A stretch of 64,000 bases of DNA from NCBI GenBank assembly GCA_964467165.1, contig CAYXOL010000023.1, positions 8,388-72,387 on the forward strand. Direction: 5' to 3'. Position 1 is the stretch's first letter. Each line of letters begins with the position of its first letter. This stretch comes from Clostridium_AD sp964467165 (GTDB taxonomy: Bacteria; Bacillota; Clostridia; Clostridiales; Clostridiaceae). The notes under the pieces were generated by a model. That model did no database searches. It worked only from the letters and a program-made list of their open reading frames with translations, and had not been told where the DNA came from. The position numbers and the translations under genes are program-made. Below, in pieces: positions 45,910 to 54,920 of the stretch.

Positions 45910-46356
45910 TTATTGTACACTTATCTCTTGCTTATCAACATTAGAGTTGTATAACAATCCCAGAAGAATTAATAACCCACCAATAATTTTACCTTTTGAA
46001 ATAAAACCCACTGTGAAATAATCAATGAGTATCCCAGTAAATAGTTGCCCAATAAATATAAGCAAAGTGGTATATATTGTAGGAATTTTAGGAAGTACAA
46101 TATTAGAAGTCGCAACCACCATTACTCCTAACAGTCCGCCTAAAAGAGCCCACCATGGTATTTTTACAAAACTACTATATGGCAGCTCAAAAGAACTTTT
46201 CAATATAACCATAAATACTATTGTAGTGCTTAATCCCACTATATAGTTTATAAGGGTTCCTTGAAGCGTGCCTATTTTTTTAGCCAAATGTGAATTTATA
46301 ATCATGGATATTATAGTAATACAGCCACAAAACACTGCTAAAAATATATATATCAT
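45910..46356 (-). CDS. YdcZ-type (DUF606) DMT-family membrane protein
   Basis: 148 residues, five predicted helices, drug/metabolite transporter superfamily half-length type (DUF606). It begins MIYIFLAVFCGCITIISMII and has GTLINYIVGLSTTIVF. Such proteins act as pairs. Strong GGGAGGG before the ATG, 16 bases after the next paralogue. Substrate unknown. Confidence 0.8.
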   Translation of the reverse strand: MIYIFLAVFCGCITIISMIINSHLAKKIGTLQGTLINYIVGLSTTIVFMVILKSSFELPYSSFVKIPWWALLGGLLGVMVVATSNIVLPKIPTIYTTLLIFIGQLFTGILIDYFTVGFISKGKIIGGLLILLGLLYNSNVDKQEISVQ

Positions 46357-46372
46357 ATTTTCCCTCCCAAAT

Positions 46373-46795
46373 TTAATATCTTATCATTATTATTAGTCCA
46401 GATAATATTACAATAAATCCAATAATTTTTTTATTGTTAAACTTATAAATATTCAGTCCAAATAGACCATAATGATCTATAAAAGATGCTAATACTAATT
46501 GTCCGAAAATTCCAAGGGAAAGTGTTAGCGACGCCCCAAGAGAATTAAAACATAAATTATTAAAGAAAACCACAAAAACTCCTATTAGTCCACCAGTAAA
46601 TAAGTAAATAGGAATGTCTTTTCTAATCCTTAGCTTTTCCCTTTTTAATAATAAAAGAATAATTAAAACAATTAGTCCAACTGCATGGATTATTAATATT
46701 GATTTATATTGATCTGTATAATTTGCTAAAACCCCATTAAAAGTAACCATTATAGCAATTAATATTCCTATTAATACAGCAGATACTTTATACAT
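46373..46795 (-). CDS. YdcZ-type (DUF606) DMT-family membrane protein
   Basis: 140 residues, paralogue of the protein at 45910, five predicted helices with GGLIGVFVVFFNNLCFNS near the middle. The two genes form a pair and probably a heterodimeric transporter. ATG with GGGGGAAC. Divergent from the Crp/Fnr regulator (184 bases apart), a common arrangement that suggests control by it. Confidence 0.8.
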   Translation of the reverse strand: MYKVSAVLIGILIAIMVTFNGVLANYTDQYKSILIIHAVGLIVLIILLLLKREKLRIRKDIPIYLFTGGLIGVFVVFFNNLCFNSLGASLTLSLGIFGQLVLASFIDHYGLFGLNIYKFNNKKIIGFIVILSGLIIMIRY

Positions 46796-46979
46796 TTAAG
46801 TTCCCCCATTCTTTAGTCGTTAATATACTTACAAATTAAGACTACCATACTAAATTGTGATGCTCTATGACACATGTCATATTTTCAAGAAATGTATTAT
46901 ACAAAACTAAAATAAACAATTATAATAAGACTTAGGATTATTATAATTAACCTTTATCTCTAAAGGTAACTAAAAGGAA

Positions 46980-47687
46980 GTGAATTATATAAAACGTATA
47001 TATGATCAAACTAAATTAGATAATTACATAGAAAAATACAATATTAGAGATTTCTTCGGTATAGATATGAAAGAGTATATGGAGTTACATAGTTTCCATA
47101 GTGGAAGTCATCTTGTAAAAACTAATGAACCCATAGATTATTTTTATTTTTTTGTGGAAGGAAAAGTAAAGGTATATACTATTCTAAAAAATGGAAAGTC
47201 TCTACTTTTCAGATTATATAAACCCCTAAATATAATTGGAGATGTGGAGTTTATTGATTGTGACATAGCAAATTCAAACATTGAAGCAATAAACGAGTGT
47301 ATATGCATTGGAATATCTATGAAAAACCTAAGAAAATTTGCAATTAATGACCCAACTTTCCTAAAGTGTATGTGCACAAGCCTTGGCAAAAAATTTATTA
47401 GCTCCTCCATCGCAAGTTCAATAAATATCCTTTATCCCCTAGAAAATAGATTATCAAGTTATCTTCTTGCCATTGCACCTGAAAATAATCAACATTCAAA
47501 TTTAGATGGTGGAATTATAACAGATAAATTTACAGAAATGGCGGACTTGCTTGGAACAAGCTATAGACATCTAATTAGGACCATAAATAAATTATGCAAG
47601 GAAAATATAATAAGAAAAGAAAAAAATTCTATTGTCATCCTAAATATAGGTGCATTAGAAAATCTTGCAGGAGAATTATACGAATAA
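46980..47687 (+). CDS. Crp/Fnr-family regulator (YeiL-like)
   Basis: 235-residue transcription factor. N-terminal cyclic-nucleotide-type jelly roll (HSFHSGSHLVKTNEPIDYF, EGKVKVYTILKNGK), C-terminal winged helix (ITDKFTEMADLLGTSYRHLIR). No four-Cys cluster of oxygen-sensing Fnr was seen at the N-terminus. It starts at GTG with GGAA just upstream, so the initiation region is weak. Likely regulates the divergent YdcZ pair; the signal is unknown. Confidence 0.83.
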   Translation: MNYIKRIYDQTKLDNYIEKYNIRDFFGIDMKEYMELHSFHSGSHLVKTNEPIDYFYFFVEGKVKVYTILKNGKSLLFRLYKPLNIIGDVEFIDCDIANSNIEAINECICIGISMKNLRKFAINDPTFLKCMCTSLGKKFISSSIASSINILYPLENRLSSYLLAIAPENNQHSNLDGGIITDKFTEMADLLGTSYRHLIRTINKLCKENIIRKEKNSIVILNIGALENLAGELYE

Positions 47688-47694
47688 AGAGTAT

Positions 47695-47746
47695 GGACTC
47701 TCATAAGCTCATCCACTTATAAGAGTCAATACCCTTTTTTTATTAT
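47695..47746 (+). terminator. Terminator of the Crp/Fnr gene
   Basis: GACTCTCATAAG ... CTTATAAGAGTC stem, then ACCC and a run of seven T. Confidence 0.75.
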
Positions 47747-47761
47747 TCCAAAATAGCAATG

Positions 47762-48088
47762 CTATTTCATACCATTCATTTTACCCTTTAGCGCCTTAAC
47801 TCTCCCATTTACATAATTAAGGAGTTCAATTTTGTTATCCTTTATCTCAGTTGGGGCACTCGTTACCATACTAATAATATCTAATTTATTACCTTTTATT
47901 TCTTTGGCAACTTCATATGCTAAGTACTTATTTTTCATTTTCCAATAGGTAACGTTAAATTGATCTGCTTGGCGTTTATTATAATGCCCTTTTTCAATAC
48001 CAAATTGAAATAAATCTGCAGCTGATTCTAATTCCTCTAAATCTTGAACCTCTAATGTCTCATTAACTAACTCCTGAAATGTTTTCAT
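47762..48088 (-). CDS. Small conserved-looking protein, unknown
   Basis: 108 residues, soluble, helical (FQELVNETLEVQDLEELESA, FQFGIEKGHYNKRQAD). I do not recognise a family. The gene has a strong AGGAG site before the ATG and a palindromic element about 30 bases upstream of the site (48120-48136), so it looks functional and regulated. Stands alone between the Crp/Fnr gene and a DUF975 gene. Confidence 0.65.
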   Translation of the reverse strand: MKTFQELVNETLEVQDLEELESAADLFQFGIEKGHYNKRQADQFNVTYWKMKNKYLAYEVAKEIKGNKLDIISMVTSAPTEIKDNKIELLNYVNGRVKALKGKMNGMK

Positions 48089-48468
48089 TTTAGCTCTCCT
48101 TTTTAACAGGTAATATTATGGTTGACAATATCAACCTTAATATAATTAATATCACCTAGTTGTTTGTTTTAAGAAAGTCACACTTTACTAAATCTTTCCC
48201 ACGACTTTTATATTCTACCACATATTAAAGAATATTTAAATTATGTTTACAAACTAATTAGGATTCCTTGATTAATAAAACATATCTTAGTTATCCGCAT
48301 TTCACATGTACAATGATTTTCTTTTCATTAGGTTATATGGATTTTATATGGTAAAATGAACTTGTTAATATACTATTTATTTAAATTTTTAATTTTTCAA
48401 TAACATCTTAAATAATTTTCTACAGAGAATACAATGAATAATAATTTACTATTTTAAAGGGGGATCAT
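48089..48468. other. 380-base gene-free region
   Basis: Holds the palindrome at 48120-48136 and the likely divergent promoters of the small protein (minus) and DUF975 gene (plus). No strong promoter pair with correct spacing was found on the plus strand; a TAAAAT with TGG before it (about 48353) is the best -10. No RNA gene is seen. Confidence 0.35.
48120..48136. promoter_or_regulatory. 17-base palindrome upstream of small-protein gene
   Basis: GGTTGA - CAATA - TCAACC, a perfect 6-bp inverted repeat, 32 bases upstream of the start at 48088. Operator-like; no regulator known. Confidence 0.45.
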
Positions 48469-49098
48469 ATGCAATTTGAAAATGTATCTATAAAAACAAA
48501 CTCTGAACTTAAACGTTCTGCAAGGGAACAACTTAAGGGTAACTGGGGTACCGCTATTTTATTATGCGTAATATTCTCTATAATATGTGGCTTACCTGGT
48601 GTTATATTTCCTAATAAGCTTCAATACCTCGGATCAATTTTAGGTATAATAATAGGTGGTCCACTAGCATTAGGTCTTAACTCATGTTTTTTAAAGCTTA
48701 TTAGACATGAATCTTTTATGTTTGAAAATTTATTTGACGGTTTCAAAAACTTTTCATCTTCTGTTATTGCGCAATTATTAATAACAATTTTTGTTTTACT
48801 TTGGTCATTACTTCTTTTAATACCAGGAATAATAGCAGCCTATAGATATTCCATGGTATTTTATATACTAAGTGACAATCCACAAATAGGTGCAATGGAA
48901 GCTTTGAACAAAAGTAAAGAAATGATGATAGGTTTTAAATGGAAGCTATTTTGCCTACATTTATCTTTTATCGGTTGGGGATTACTAGGAATACTAACAC
49001 TTGGAATAGGTTATTTGTGGTTAACACCATATATTTACTGCACTACTGCAAACTTCTATGAAAATTTGAAAACTACAGAGCAAAAGGTAATGTATTAA
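48469..49098 (+). CDS. DUF975 membrane protein
   Basis: 209 residues, polytopic (about five helices), DUF975 family of Firmicutes: begins with SELKRSAREQLKGNWGTAIL, the family's mark, and has LFDGFKNFSSS and IPGIIAAYRYSMVFYILSD. Function unknown; ATG with AAGGGGG. Faces the RDD gene with a shared terminator. Confidence 0.8.
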   Translation: MQFENVSIKTNSELKRSAREQLKGNWGTAILLCVIFSIICGLPGVIFPNKLQYLGSILGIIIGGPLALGLNSCFLKLIRHESFMFENLFDGFKNFSSSVIAQLLITIFVLLWSLLLLIPGIIAAYRYSMVFYILSDNPQIGAMEALNKSKEMMIGFKWKLFCLHLSFIGWGLLGILTLGIGYLWLTPYIYCTTANFYENLKTTEQKVMY

Positions 49099-49119
49099 CA
49101 ATTTAACTTACACAATAAT

Positions 49120-49176
49120 AAAAAAGACTTAATGCAGATAAATATTTTGTACTAATCTGCATTAAATCTTTTTTTG
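49120..49176. terminator. Bidirectional terminator
   Basis: Long stem AGACTTAATGCAGAT / ATCTGCATTAAATCT with one mismatch, A-run on the left and T-run on the right. It serves both the DUF975 gene and the RDD gene. Confidence 0.8.
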
Positions 49177-49195
49177 TATATTAACTCTAAAAGTT

Positions 49196-49888
49196 TTATA
49201 ATCCATTAATAAAAGCATCCCACTCATTTGAATTTACTTGGGTTTCAAATTTCTTATTAAAATATTTTTTTAATTGTTCTTTCAAATAACTACAATCTTC
49301 CATGCTATTTTTACGTGCAGCATAATCCCTTAGAATTGCATATTCTTCCGTGGACATTAGATACCTATAATTTTCATTGATTACATCTAGCCCCTCTAAT
49401 GTAATTGGACGATCTTTATTCTCTTCTGCAACTACAATAGTCGATGCAACAAAGTCTCCTACTCTCTTATGCTGTTTTGTAAAAAATATTAATACCACAC
49501 CTACACCAAAAATATCCAGAAACACTCTAAAGATATTTCTAAGTGCAGAATGCTTAAGCGTTATAGGTTGTCCATTGTTTCTTATTGTTCTTATTTTAAA
49601 AACTTTTTTACCCAGTGTCATTCCATTCATGCTTAGCTCCATTGCTATAAAATATCCATAGCTTATTAGTGCAAATACTAGTAGTGTTCCACCAATAATC
49701 CAGCCGTAATATTCTTTCCAAAAATTCGGTGAAAAGTAGCCTATAAGTAGTAGTGCAATTCCCAGTATCAAAAGCATTAAGCCCTGAACAACCATATCTA
49801 TAAGTGCAGCCGCTGTTCGTGAACCTAGTCCCGCTAGTGTATATTCAACTTCTATGTTTTCTGGAGTTGTGATTTTAATTATTTCCAT
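49196..49888 (-). CDS. RDD-family membrane protein
   Basis: 230 residues: RDD domain with four or so helices (AGLGSRTAAALIDMVVQG with the Arg-Asp pair, NGMTLGKKVFKIRTI, KRVGDFVASTIVV), then a soluble C-terminal tail. In Firmicutes RDD genes often head clusters with SpoIIM, MoxR and DUF58 genes, as here. GGAGGG before the ATG. Divergent from the SpoIIM-like gene. Confidence 0.85.
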   Translation of the reverse strand: MEIIKITTPENIEVEYTLAGLGSRTAAALIDMVVQGLMLLILGIALLLIGYFSPNFWKEYYGWIIGGTLLVFALISYGYFIAMELSMNGMTLGKKVFKIRTIRNNGQPITLKHSALRNIFRVFLDIFGVGVVLIFFTKQHKRVGDFVASTIVVAEENKDRPITLEGLDVINENYRYLMSTEEYAILRDYAARKNSMEDCSYLKEQLKKYFNKKFETQVNSNEWDAFINGL

Positions 49889-49981
49889 AGTACCCTCCGA
49901 TCTTTTCTACTAAAATATCTTTTTCAAAATGTTATCTACACTATTTACAATATATGATAAAATAAATATGAGGTGAAAATA

Positions 49982-50935
49982 TTGAAAGAAGAACAATTTA
50001 TAAAATTAAATTCCGATACTTGGAGAGAACTTGAAACACTCTCCACAATAATAAATAAAAAAGGTCTTAAAATTCTGCCCTCTAAAGATGTAAAAAAATT
50101 TCTTAGAATTTTTAGGCAAAGCAGTTATCATTTAGCCTATGCCAGAACTCATTACCCAAGTAGCAGTGTAGTGTCATATTTAAATTCACTAATTAATAAA
50201 TGCCACAGCCATGTTTATGCAGTAAAAAAAATATCCCCTGTTATTCTATTCAAATACATTGCACAAGATTTTCCAAGGCTCTTAAAGGAGTATAGATGGT
50301 TTATAATTTGTTCATTTTCTTTCTTTGCTGTTGGTGTTCTACTTAGTATGCTATTAGTTCTAGTAAATGTTGATAATGCTAGTATATTTCTTCCTGAAAA
50401 TCTAATTACCACAATAAAAAGCGGCAAATCTGGGGGTGGACAGTGGAACTATCCTTTAATGTCAAGTTATATTATGGTAAATAATATTTCAGTTTCCTTA
50501 AAAGCTTTTGTTATGGGTATAACTCTTGGAATAGGCACAGTATATGTTCTGTTTTTTAATGGTGCATTACTTGGAGCACTAACCGCCTTAGTTTATACTT
50601 ATGGTACACCTATGAACTACTGGCCTCTTATTCTACCTCACGGAATAATTGAGCTCACAGCTATCTTTATTTCAGGTGCTGCAGGACTTATTATTGCTAA
50701 AAGTATATTACTTCCTGGGGAATATTCTAGGATACATTCCCTTATAAAAGGTGCAAAAGAATCTATTTCTCTGATAGTTGGTGTAATCTTTATGCTTATA
50801 GTTGCAGGAATTATAGAAGGTTTCTTTACACCTTTGAATATTTCTGTAATATCAAAACTAATTTTTGCAGCTATAACAGGTGTAATATTAATACTATATT
50901 TTTCTATCCCCTACTTAGCAAAAAATAACATCTAG
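49982..50935 (+). CDS. SpoIIM-like (DUF95) membrane protein
   Basis: 317 residues, stage II sporulation protein M superfamily but of the long DUF95 kind that travels with RDD and MoxR genes. About five helices (FIICSFSFFAVGVLLSMLLV, SLKAFVMGITLGIGTVYVLF, ILPHGIIELTAIFISGAAGL). The start used is TTG 49982, 8 bases after GAGGTG; the GTG upstream overlaps that site. Not necessarily the true SpoIIM of the engulfment machinery. Confidence 0.8.
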   Translation: MKEEQFIKLNSDTWRELETLSTIINKKGLKILPSKDVKKFLRIFRQSSYHLAYARTHYPSSSVVSYLNSLINKCHSHVYAVKKISPVILFKYIAQDFPRLLKEYRWFIICSFSFFAVGVLLSMLLVLVNVDNASIFLPENLITTIKSGKSGGGQWNYPLMSSYIMVNNISVSLKAFVMGITLGIGTVYVLFFNGALLGALTALVYTYGTPMNYWPLILPHGIIELTAIFISGAAGLIIAKSILLPGEYSRIHSLIKGAKESISLIVGVIFMLIVAGIIEGFFTPLNISVISKLIFAAITGVILILYFSIPYLAKNNI

Positions 50936-50973
50936 AAAAGTTTATCCTATGGACAAACTTTTCTATTTTTTTA
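50936..50973 (+). terminator. Terminator of SpoIIM-like gene
   Basis: AAAAGTTTATCC / GGACAAACTTTT hairpin with a 3-base loop, T-run after. Overlaps the stop of the convergent DUF58 gene. Confidence 0.75.
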
Positions 50974-52284
50974 TAAATAAGTACGGTTTTTAACTCCAAT
51001 ATATTTATTTACCACAGTGTATTCTAGTTTTTCTGGTGCACATTCAATGCAAAGAATTCCTTTTTTATTTAAAAGGTTTATTATCTTACGTCTTTCTTCA
51101 ATAATTTCTAGCGCAACACCTTTATTAAATAAATCCTCTTTGTTTTTTATTTTTAATGAGCTTATTAATTCTATGCTTTCATTTTTTATAAGTATTATAA
51201 CCACTAGATTATTCTTTGAAATAGCTGGTAGCACCTTAAGTATACTTTCCGTTTCTTCCACTGTATTAAAATCTGTAAAAAAGAATACAATGCTTCTATG
51301 ACGCTCCTTCTTTTTTAAATAGTAAAAAGCGACCTCATAGTTAGAAGTTTGATTAGTATTATCAATGTGGTAAAGAGTCTCCATGATTTTGCCTCTATGT
51401 CCCGGTCCTTTTCCAGGCAATATCATATTGTCTACTTTGGTATTAAATACCATGAGTCCTGACTTATCACCATTTTGATTAACTATATCTGAAAGTATTA
51501 GTGCTGTATTAACAACTAAATCAAGCTTTCTAAACCCTCTAACACTATAACTCATAGCTCGCCCAGTATCTATTAAAATATGAACGTGCTGATCTTTTTC
51601 AGGTTCGTATTGATTTAAAATTGGTTTATCCCCTCTAGCAGTAGCCTTCCAGTTAATTTTCCTATACTCATCGCCTGCTACATATTCTCGAAGACTCTCA
51701 AAGGATGTACCTTTACCAATGGTTTTTAATGTCTTTTGACCCTGCTTAAAGGATCTATTATTACACATATTAAGCCTATATTTGTGAAGATTTTCCATGT
51801 CGGGGTAAACCTTATAATCACGAGGGAGTGCTACCTTGAATATCTTTGTGCAAAGCTTTAATCTTCCCTCACATTTAACATGGACATTTTCAAATGCAAA
51901 GGCCCCTCGCTTAGTAGGATATACAATGTATTTAAAATCAGTCTTTTCCCTAGGCATAGCGATGCCCTTCATTGTATTAGTTTCAGTTCGAAAATGAAAA
52001 CCTGGAATTTCATCCTTAATTTCCAAATAAAGCACATAATTACTCTTATTAAAAAACTGAATACCTATAACCCCACTTTCATATATTGACAACTTATCAT
52101 CACCAATACGCTTAAGAGTTATATCCTTTTCATCTATGGAAATAAAATAATCAACTATTAGTAGTGCAACACATATTAGATTATAAATTATAAGCATAGT
52201 AAAAGAATTATTTAAAAACAATGCTAATATCAGAAACACAATACCACCACATAACAAAAATACAAATCGTTTAGTAACACCCAA
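50971..52284 (-). CDS. DUF58 membrane protein (MoxR partner)
   Basis: 437 residues. Two N-terminal helices (FVFLLCGGIVFLILALFLNN, MLIIYNLICVALLIVDYFI), then a vWA-like domain of the DUF58 type (core YRKINWKATARGDKPILNQY, HILIDTGRAM). Usually encoded next to a MoxR AAA ATPase that acts on it. The start is TTG with GTGGGGG upstream. Function unknown; may sense or assemble envelope proteins. Confidence 0.85.
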   Translation of the reverse strand: MGVTKRFVFLLCGGIVFLILALFLNNSFTMLIIYNLICVALLIVDYFISIDEKDITLKRIGDDKLSIYESGVIGIQFFNKSNYVLYLEIKDEIPGFHFRTETNTMKGIAMPREKTDFKYIVYPTKRGAFAFENVHVKCEGRLKLCTKIFKVALPRDYKVYPDMENLHKYRLNMCNNRSFKQGQKTLKTIGKGTSFESLREYVAGDEYRKINWKATARGDKPILNQYEPEKDQHVHILIDTGRAMSYSVRGFRKLDLVVNTALILSDIVNQNGDKSGLMVFNTKVDNMILPGKGPGHRGKIMETLYHIDNTNQTSNYEVAFYYLKKKERHRSIVFFFTDFNTVEETESILKVLPAISKNNLVVIILIKNESIELISSLKIKNKEDLFNKGVALEIIEERRKIINLLNKKGILCIECAPEKLEYTVVNKYIGVKNRTYL

Positions 52285-52328
52285 TGCTATCCCCCACTCT
52301 CTATCTAGGTACTCTGTGCCAAGGCTCT

Positions 52329-53294
52329 CTACCTAGGTACTTTTACTTTAGAAAGTATATCTATAAGTACCTCTTTTGGCATAACGCCCTCAAGCTCTAA
52401 TTCTGGCTTTAACGTTATACGATGCCTTAGTGTTGGTATTGCCATTTTTTTTATATCCTCAGGAATTACAAAATCACGACCACAAATAGCAGCACAAGCT
52501 TTAGAACACTGAAGTAGTGCAATACTTCCTCTAGGAGAACTCCCAATTTCAATAATAGGGTTATTTCTAGTTTCATAGACAATATTCACTATGTATTCCA
52601 TAAGAGCCTCATCTACTTTAACCTTTTGAATTTGTTCTCTGCATTTTAAGATATCTTCTGCAGTGCAAACCCTTTGCAGATCACACTTATCTAAATCTAT
52701 ACTTGAAAATCCTTCATTGTGCCTCTTTAAAATTTCTTTTTCTGCAACAGTTGATGGATAATCGATTATGATTTTCATCATAAACCTATCTACAAGCGCT
52801 TCTGGAAGTGAATAAGTGCCTTCATACTCTAGTGGATTTTGCGTTGCAAATATCATAAAAGGTGCATTTAGGGTAAACATCTCTCCATCAATTGAAACAG
52901 TACTCTCAGACATAGCTTCAAGTAATCCTGCCTGTGTTTTAGGAGGTGTACGATTGATTTCATCGGCTAAAATAAAGTTTGTAAAAATGGGGCCTTTTTT
53001 AAGTTCAAATTCCCTTGTTTGCATGTTAAATACCTTTGTACCCGTTACGTCAGATGGCATTAAATCTGGTGTAAACTGAATCCTTTTGAAATCCACAGAC
53101 AAGGTCTTAGATAGCGCTCTAACCATCAAAGTCTTCGCAACACCTGGAAATCCTTCTAGCAGTACATGCCCTCCAGAAAATAAGCTTATTAATGAGTATT
53201 CTATAAGTTCATCCTGTTCTACTATAACTTTCTTTAATTCTAAATTTATTTTTTCAACAAGTTTTCTTGTAGTGTCTTTTTCAAGGTTTTCCAA
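52329..53294 (-). CDS. MoxR-family AAA+ ATPase
   Basis: 321-residue cytosolic chaperone-like AAA+ ATPase. Walker A LLEGFPGVAKT, Walker B LADEINRTPPKTQAGLLEAM, sensor 1 FATQNP, and a lid with LPEALVDRFM. The start is TTG, 9 bases after AAGGAG, and overlaps the DUF4350 gene end by 49 bases. Works with the DUF58 protein by family rule. Confidence 0.92.
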   Translation of the reverse strand: MENLEKDTTRKLVEKINLELKKVIVEQDELIEYSLISLFSGGHVLLEGFPGVAKTLMVRALSKTLSVDFKRIQFTPDLMPSDVTGTKVFNMQTREFELKKGPIFTNFILADEINRTPPKTQAGLLEAMSESTVSIDGEMFTLNAPFMIFATQNPLEYEGTYSLPEALVDRFMMKIIIDYPSTVAEKEILKRHNEGFSSIDLDKCDLQRVCTAEDILKCREQIQKVKVDEALMEYIVNIVYETRNNPIIEIGSSPRGSIALLQCSKACAAICGRDFVIPEDIKKMAIPTLRHRITLKPELELEGVMPKEVLIDILSKVKVPR

Positions 53295-54265
53295 TGTTTA
53301 TCGCTCCTTTTATCCAAAATATCATTAAGATTCTCTATCATGGTTACAATTTTAATGTATTCTTTTGGTCTTATTTTTGTTTTTTTACGTTTCATAAATT
53401 CATATACACTTCTAGCTTGATTCAAAGATGACAATTTCTCTTTTTCCCAATACTCTAACCATTCTTCCCTATTACCTACAAACCCTTTTAAAAAGCTTCT
53501 ATAATAGTTATCCACCATTAAATCATAACACTTAGCCTGCCTGTATACAGAAGAGGCTGAATACAAGTACTCATTCTCACTTCTCTCTACTTCCTCATAT
53601 AGGGGTAGTTTTTTTCCAAAACCTTTACCCTTAAAATAAAAGAATGCTGCTAAAGCTATAATCATTTGATAAATTATATATTTTATTTCTACTGGTGTAA
53701 TGTCCCAGAGTGATTTTGTACTAGACGATGAAAATAAGTAAAATTCGTTAAAGTATATTTTTCCATAGGGTGAATTATTAATATTTTTAAGTAGTTCGTA
53801 GGCGTAAGTGGTATCTTTAATAAGTTTCTTATTTGTCATAAAATCCGCATCAGTGTTTATTATTCTACCCTTACTATATATATACAGTTTTATATTATTT
53901 TTTATCTCCACCGGTAATCCGTATTCTATGTTTTGATTACTCTCAGGGGTAAGATAAATCAATGTTCCACCATTTTCTACCCATTGTTTTACCTTCAGGT
54001 TATTTATATTAAATCCCCCTCCAGGTGGAATTATTTGCACACTATTATTTGGGTACTCATTCACAGGCTTTAACACTTTTTCTACTGGATAATTAAGTTG
54101 TTTCAATGCTTCATAAAACACACTGTATCCCATCTTTGATTTATTTACTACTGAATATGCAGGCTGCCTTTCTTCCATTCTACTTGAGATATAAAAGGCT
54201 AAAAAAAGAAATATAGGTACAACTAAAACAAATAATAGTAGGTCTTTATTTGTTCTTTTCTTCAT
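53246..54265 (-). CDS. DUF4350 membrane protein
   Basis: 339 residues. N-terminal helix (LFVLVVPIFLFLAFYIS), a flavodoxin/gasdermin-like DUF4350 domain in the periplasm-side (YSVVNKSKMGYSVFYEALK, NGGTLIYLTPES), second helix near 195 (IYQMIIALAAFFYF), cytosolic tail. Typical partner of MoxR/DUF58. ATG with GAGGTGATAG; overlaps the DUF4129 end by 20 bases. Confidence 0.82.
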   Translation of the reverse strand: MKKRTNKDLLLFVLVVPIFLFLAFYISSRMEERQPAYSVVNKSKMGYSVFYEALKQLNYPVEKVLKPVNEYPNNSVQIIPPGGGFNINNLKVKQWVENGGTLIYLTPESNQNIEYGLPVEIKNNIKLYIYSKGRIINTDADFMTNKKLIKDTTYAYELLKNINNSPYGKIYFNEFYLFSSSSTKSLWDITPVEIKYIIYQMIIALAAFFYFKGKGFGKKLPLYEEVERSENEYLYSASSVYRQAKCYDLMVDNYYRSFLKGFVGNREEWLEYWEKEKLSSLNQARSVYEFMKRKKTKIRPKEYIKIVTMIENLNDILDKRSDKHWKTLKKTLQENLLKK

Positions 54266-54920
54266 ACGCTATCACCTCATTCCAAATCAGATTAATGCTT
54301 TTCAAAGCCTTGTCATAGGTTTCCCTATTGTACATCTGATGCCCATACCAGGATGAATTAAAGTCATTTATTATATTTATAAATATTGAAATCATAATGA
54401 ATTTATTCTTAATTAAATACTGGACAATCTCCTCATTAGTTTTAGTTTCATCAAGATAGATAATGTTCTTTTCATGCATAAGTAGCAAAATAGCAATAAA
54501 ATCATATCTTATAGCCGCTCTAAAATCTTCCTTTTCTCCAAAAGCCTTTGCTGTACTTCTTAAACTGCTTGGAGTTGTCTTGTTACTGATTTTCTCTCCT
54601 AAGATCTCTTTAATTCTTGATTTTCTTTCAAAGGTATTGCACACTTTTACAATTATTATCACTACTATTGTAAATATCAGTAATAATCCTATAACTATTA
54701 ATATATTAGCTAAATTATTTGATACAGAATCTGGAGATGGTATGTTTGAAATAGTTTTTTTTATTATTTTTACTATCCATTGACTTACACTCTCCTTAAT
54801 TTTTGCAATGAAATCAAATAAACCATTTTTTAAATGTTTATATTCAGTTCCCTGAAGTATCTTGTTAATGGTACTTTCGAACTCTTTGCTAGATGGAGTT
54901 ATTATACTGAGTACTTTCAC
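54246..54920 (-). CDS. DUF4129 membrane protein
   Basis: 224 residues, one central helix (ANILIVIGLLLIFTIVVIII), then the DUF4129 motif KEDFRAAIRYDFIAILLLM and a DETKTNEEIVQYL block. The start used is GTG 54920, 7 bases after AAAAGGAG; it overlaps the preceding gene by 32 bases. Member of the same transcription unit. Confidence 0.8.
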   Translation of the reverse strand: MKVLSIITPSSKEFESTINKILQGTEYKHLKNGLFDFIAKIKESVSQWIVKIIKKTISNIPSPDSVSNNLANILIVIGLLLIFTIVVIIIVKVCNTFERKSRIKEILGEKISNKTTPSSLRSTAKAFGEKEDFRAAIRYDFIAILLLMHEKNIIYLDETKTNEEIVQYLIKNKFIMISIFINIINDFNSSWYGHQMYNRETYDKALKSINLIWNEVIAYEEKNK

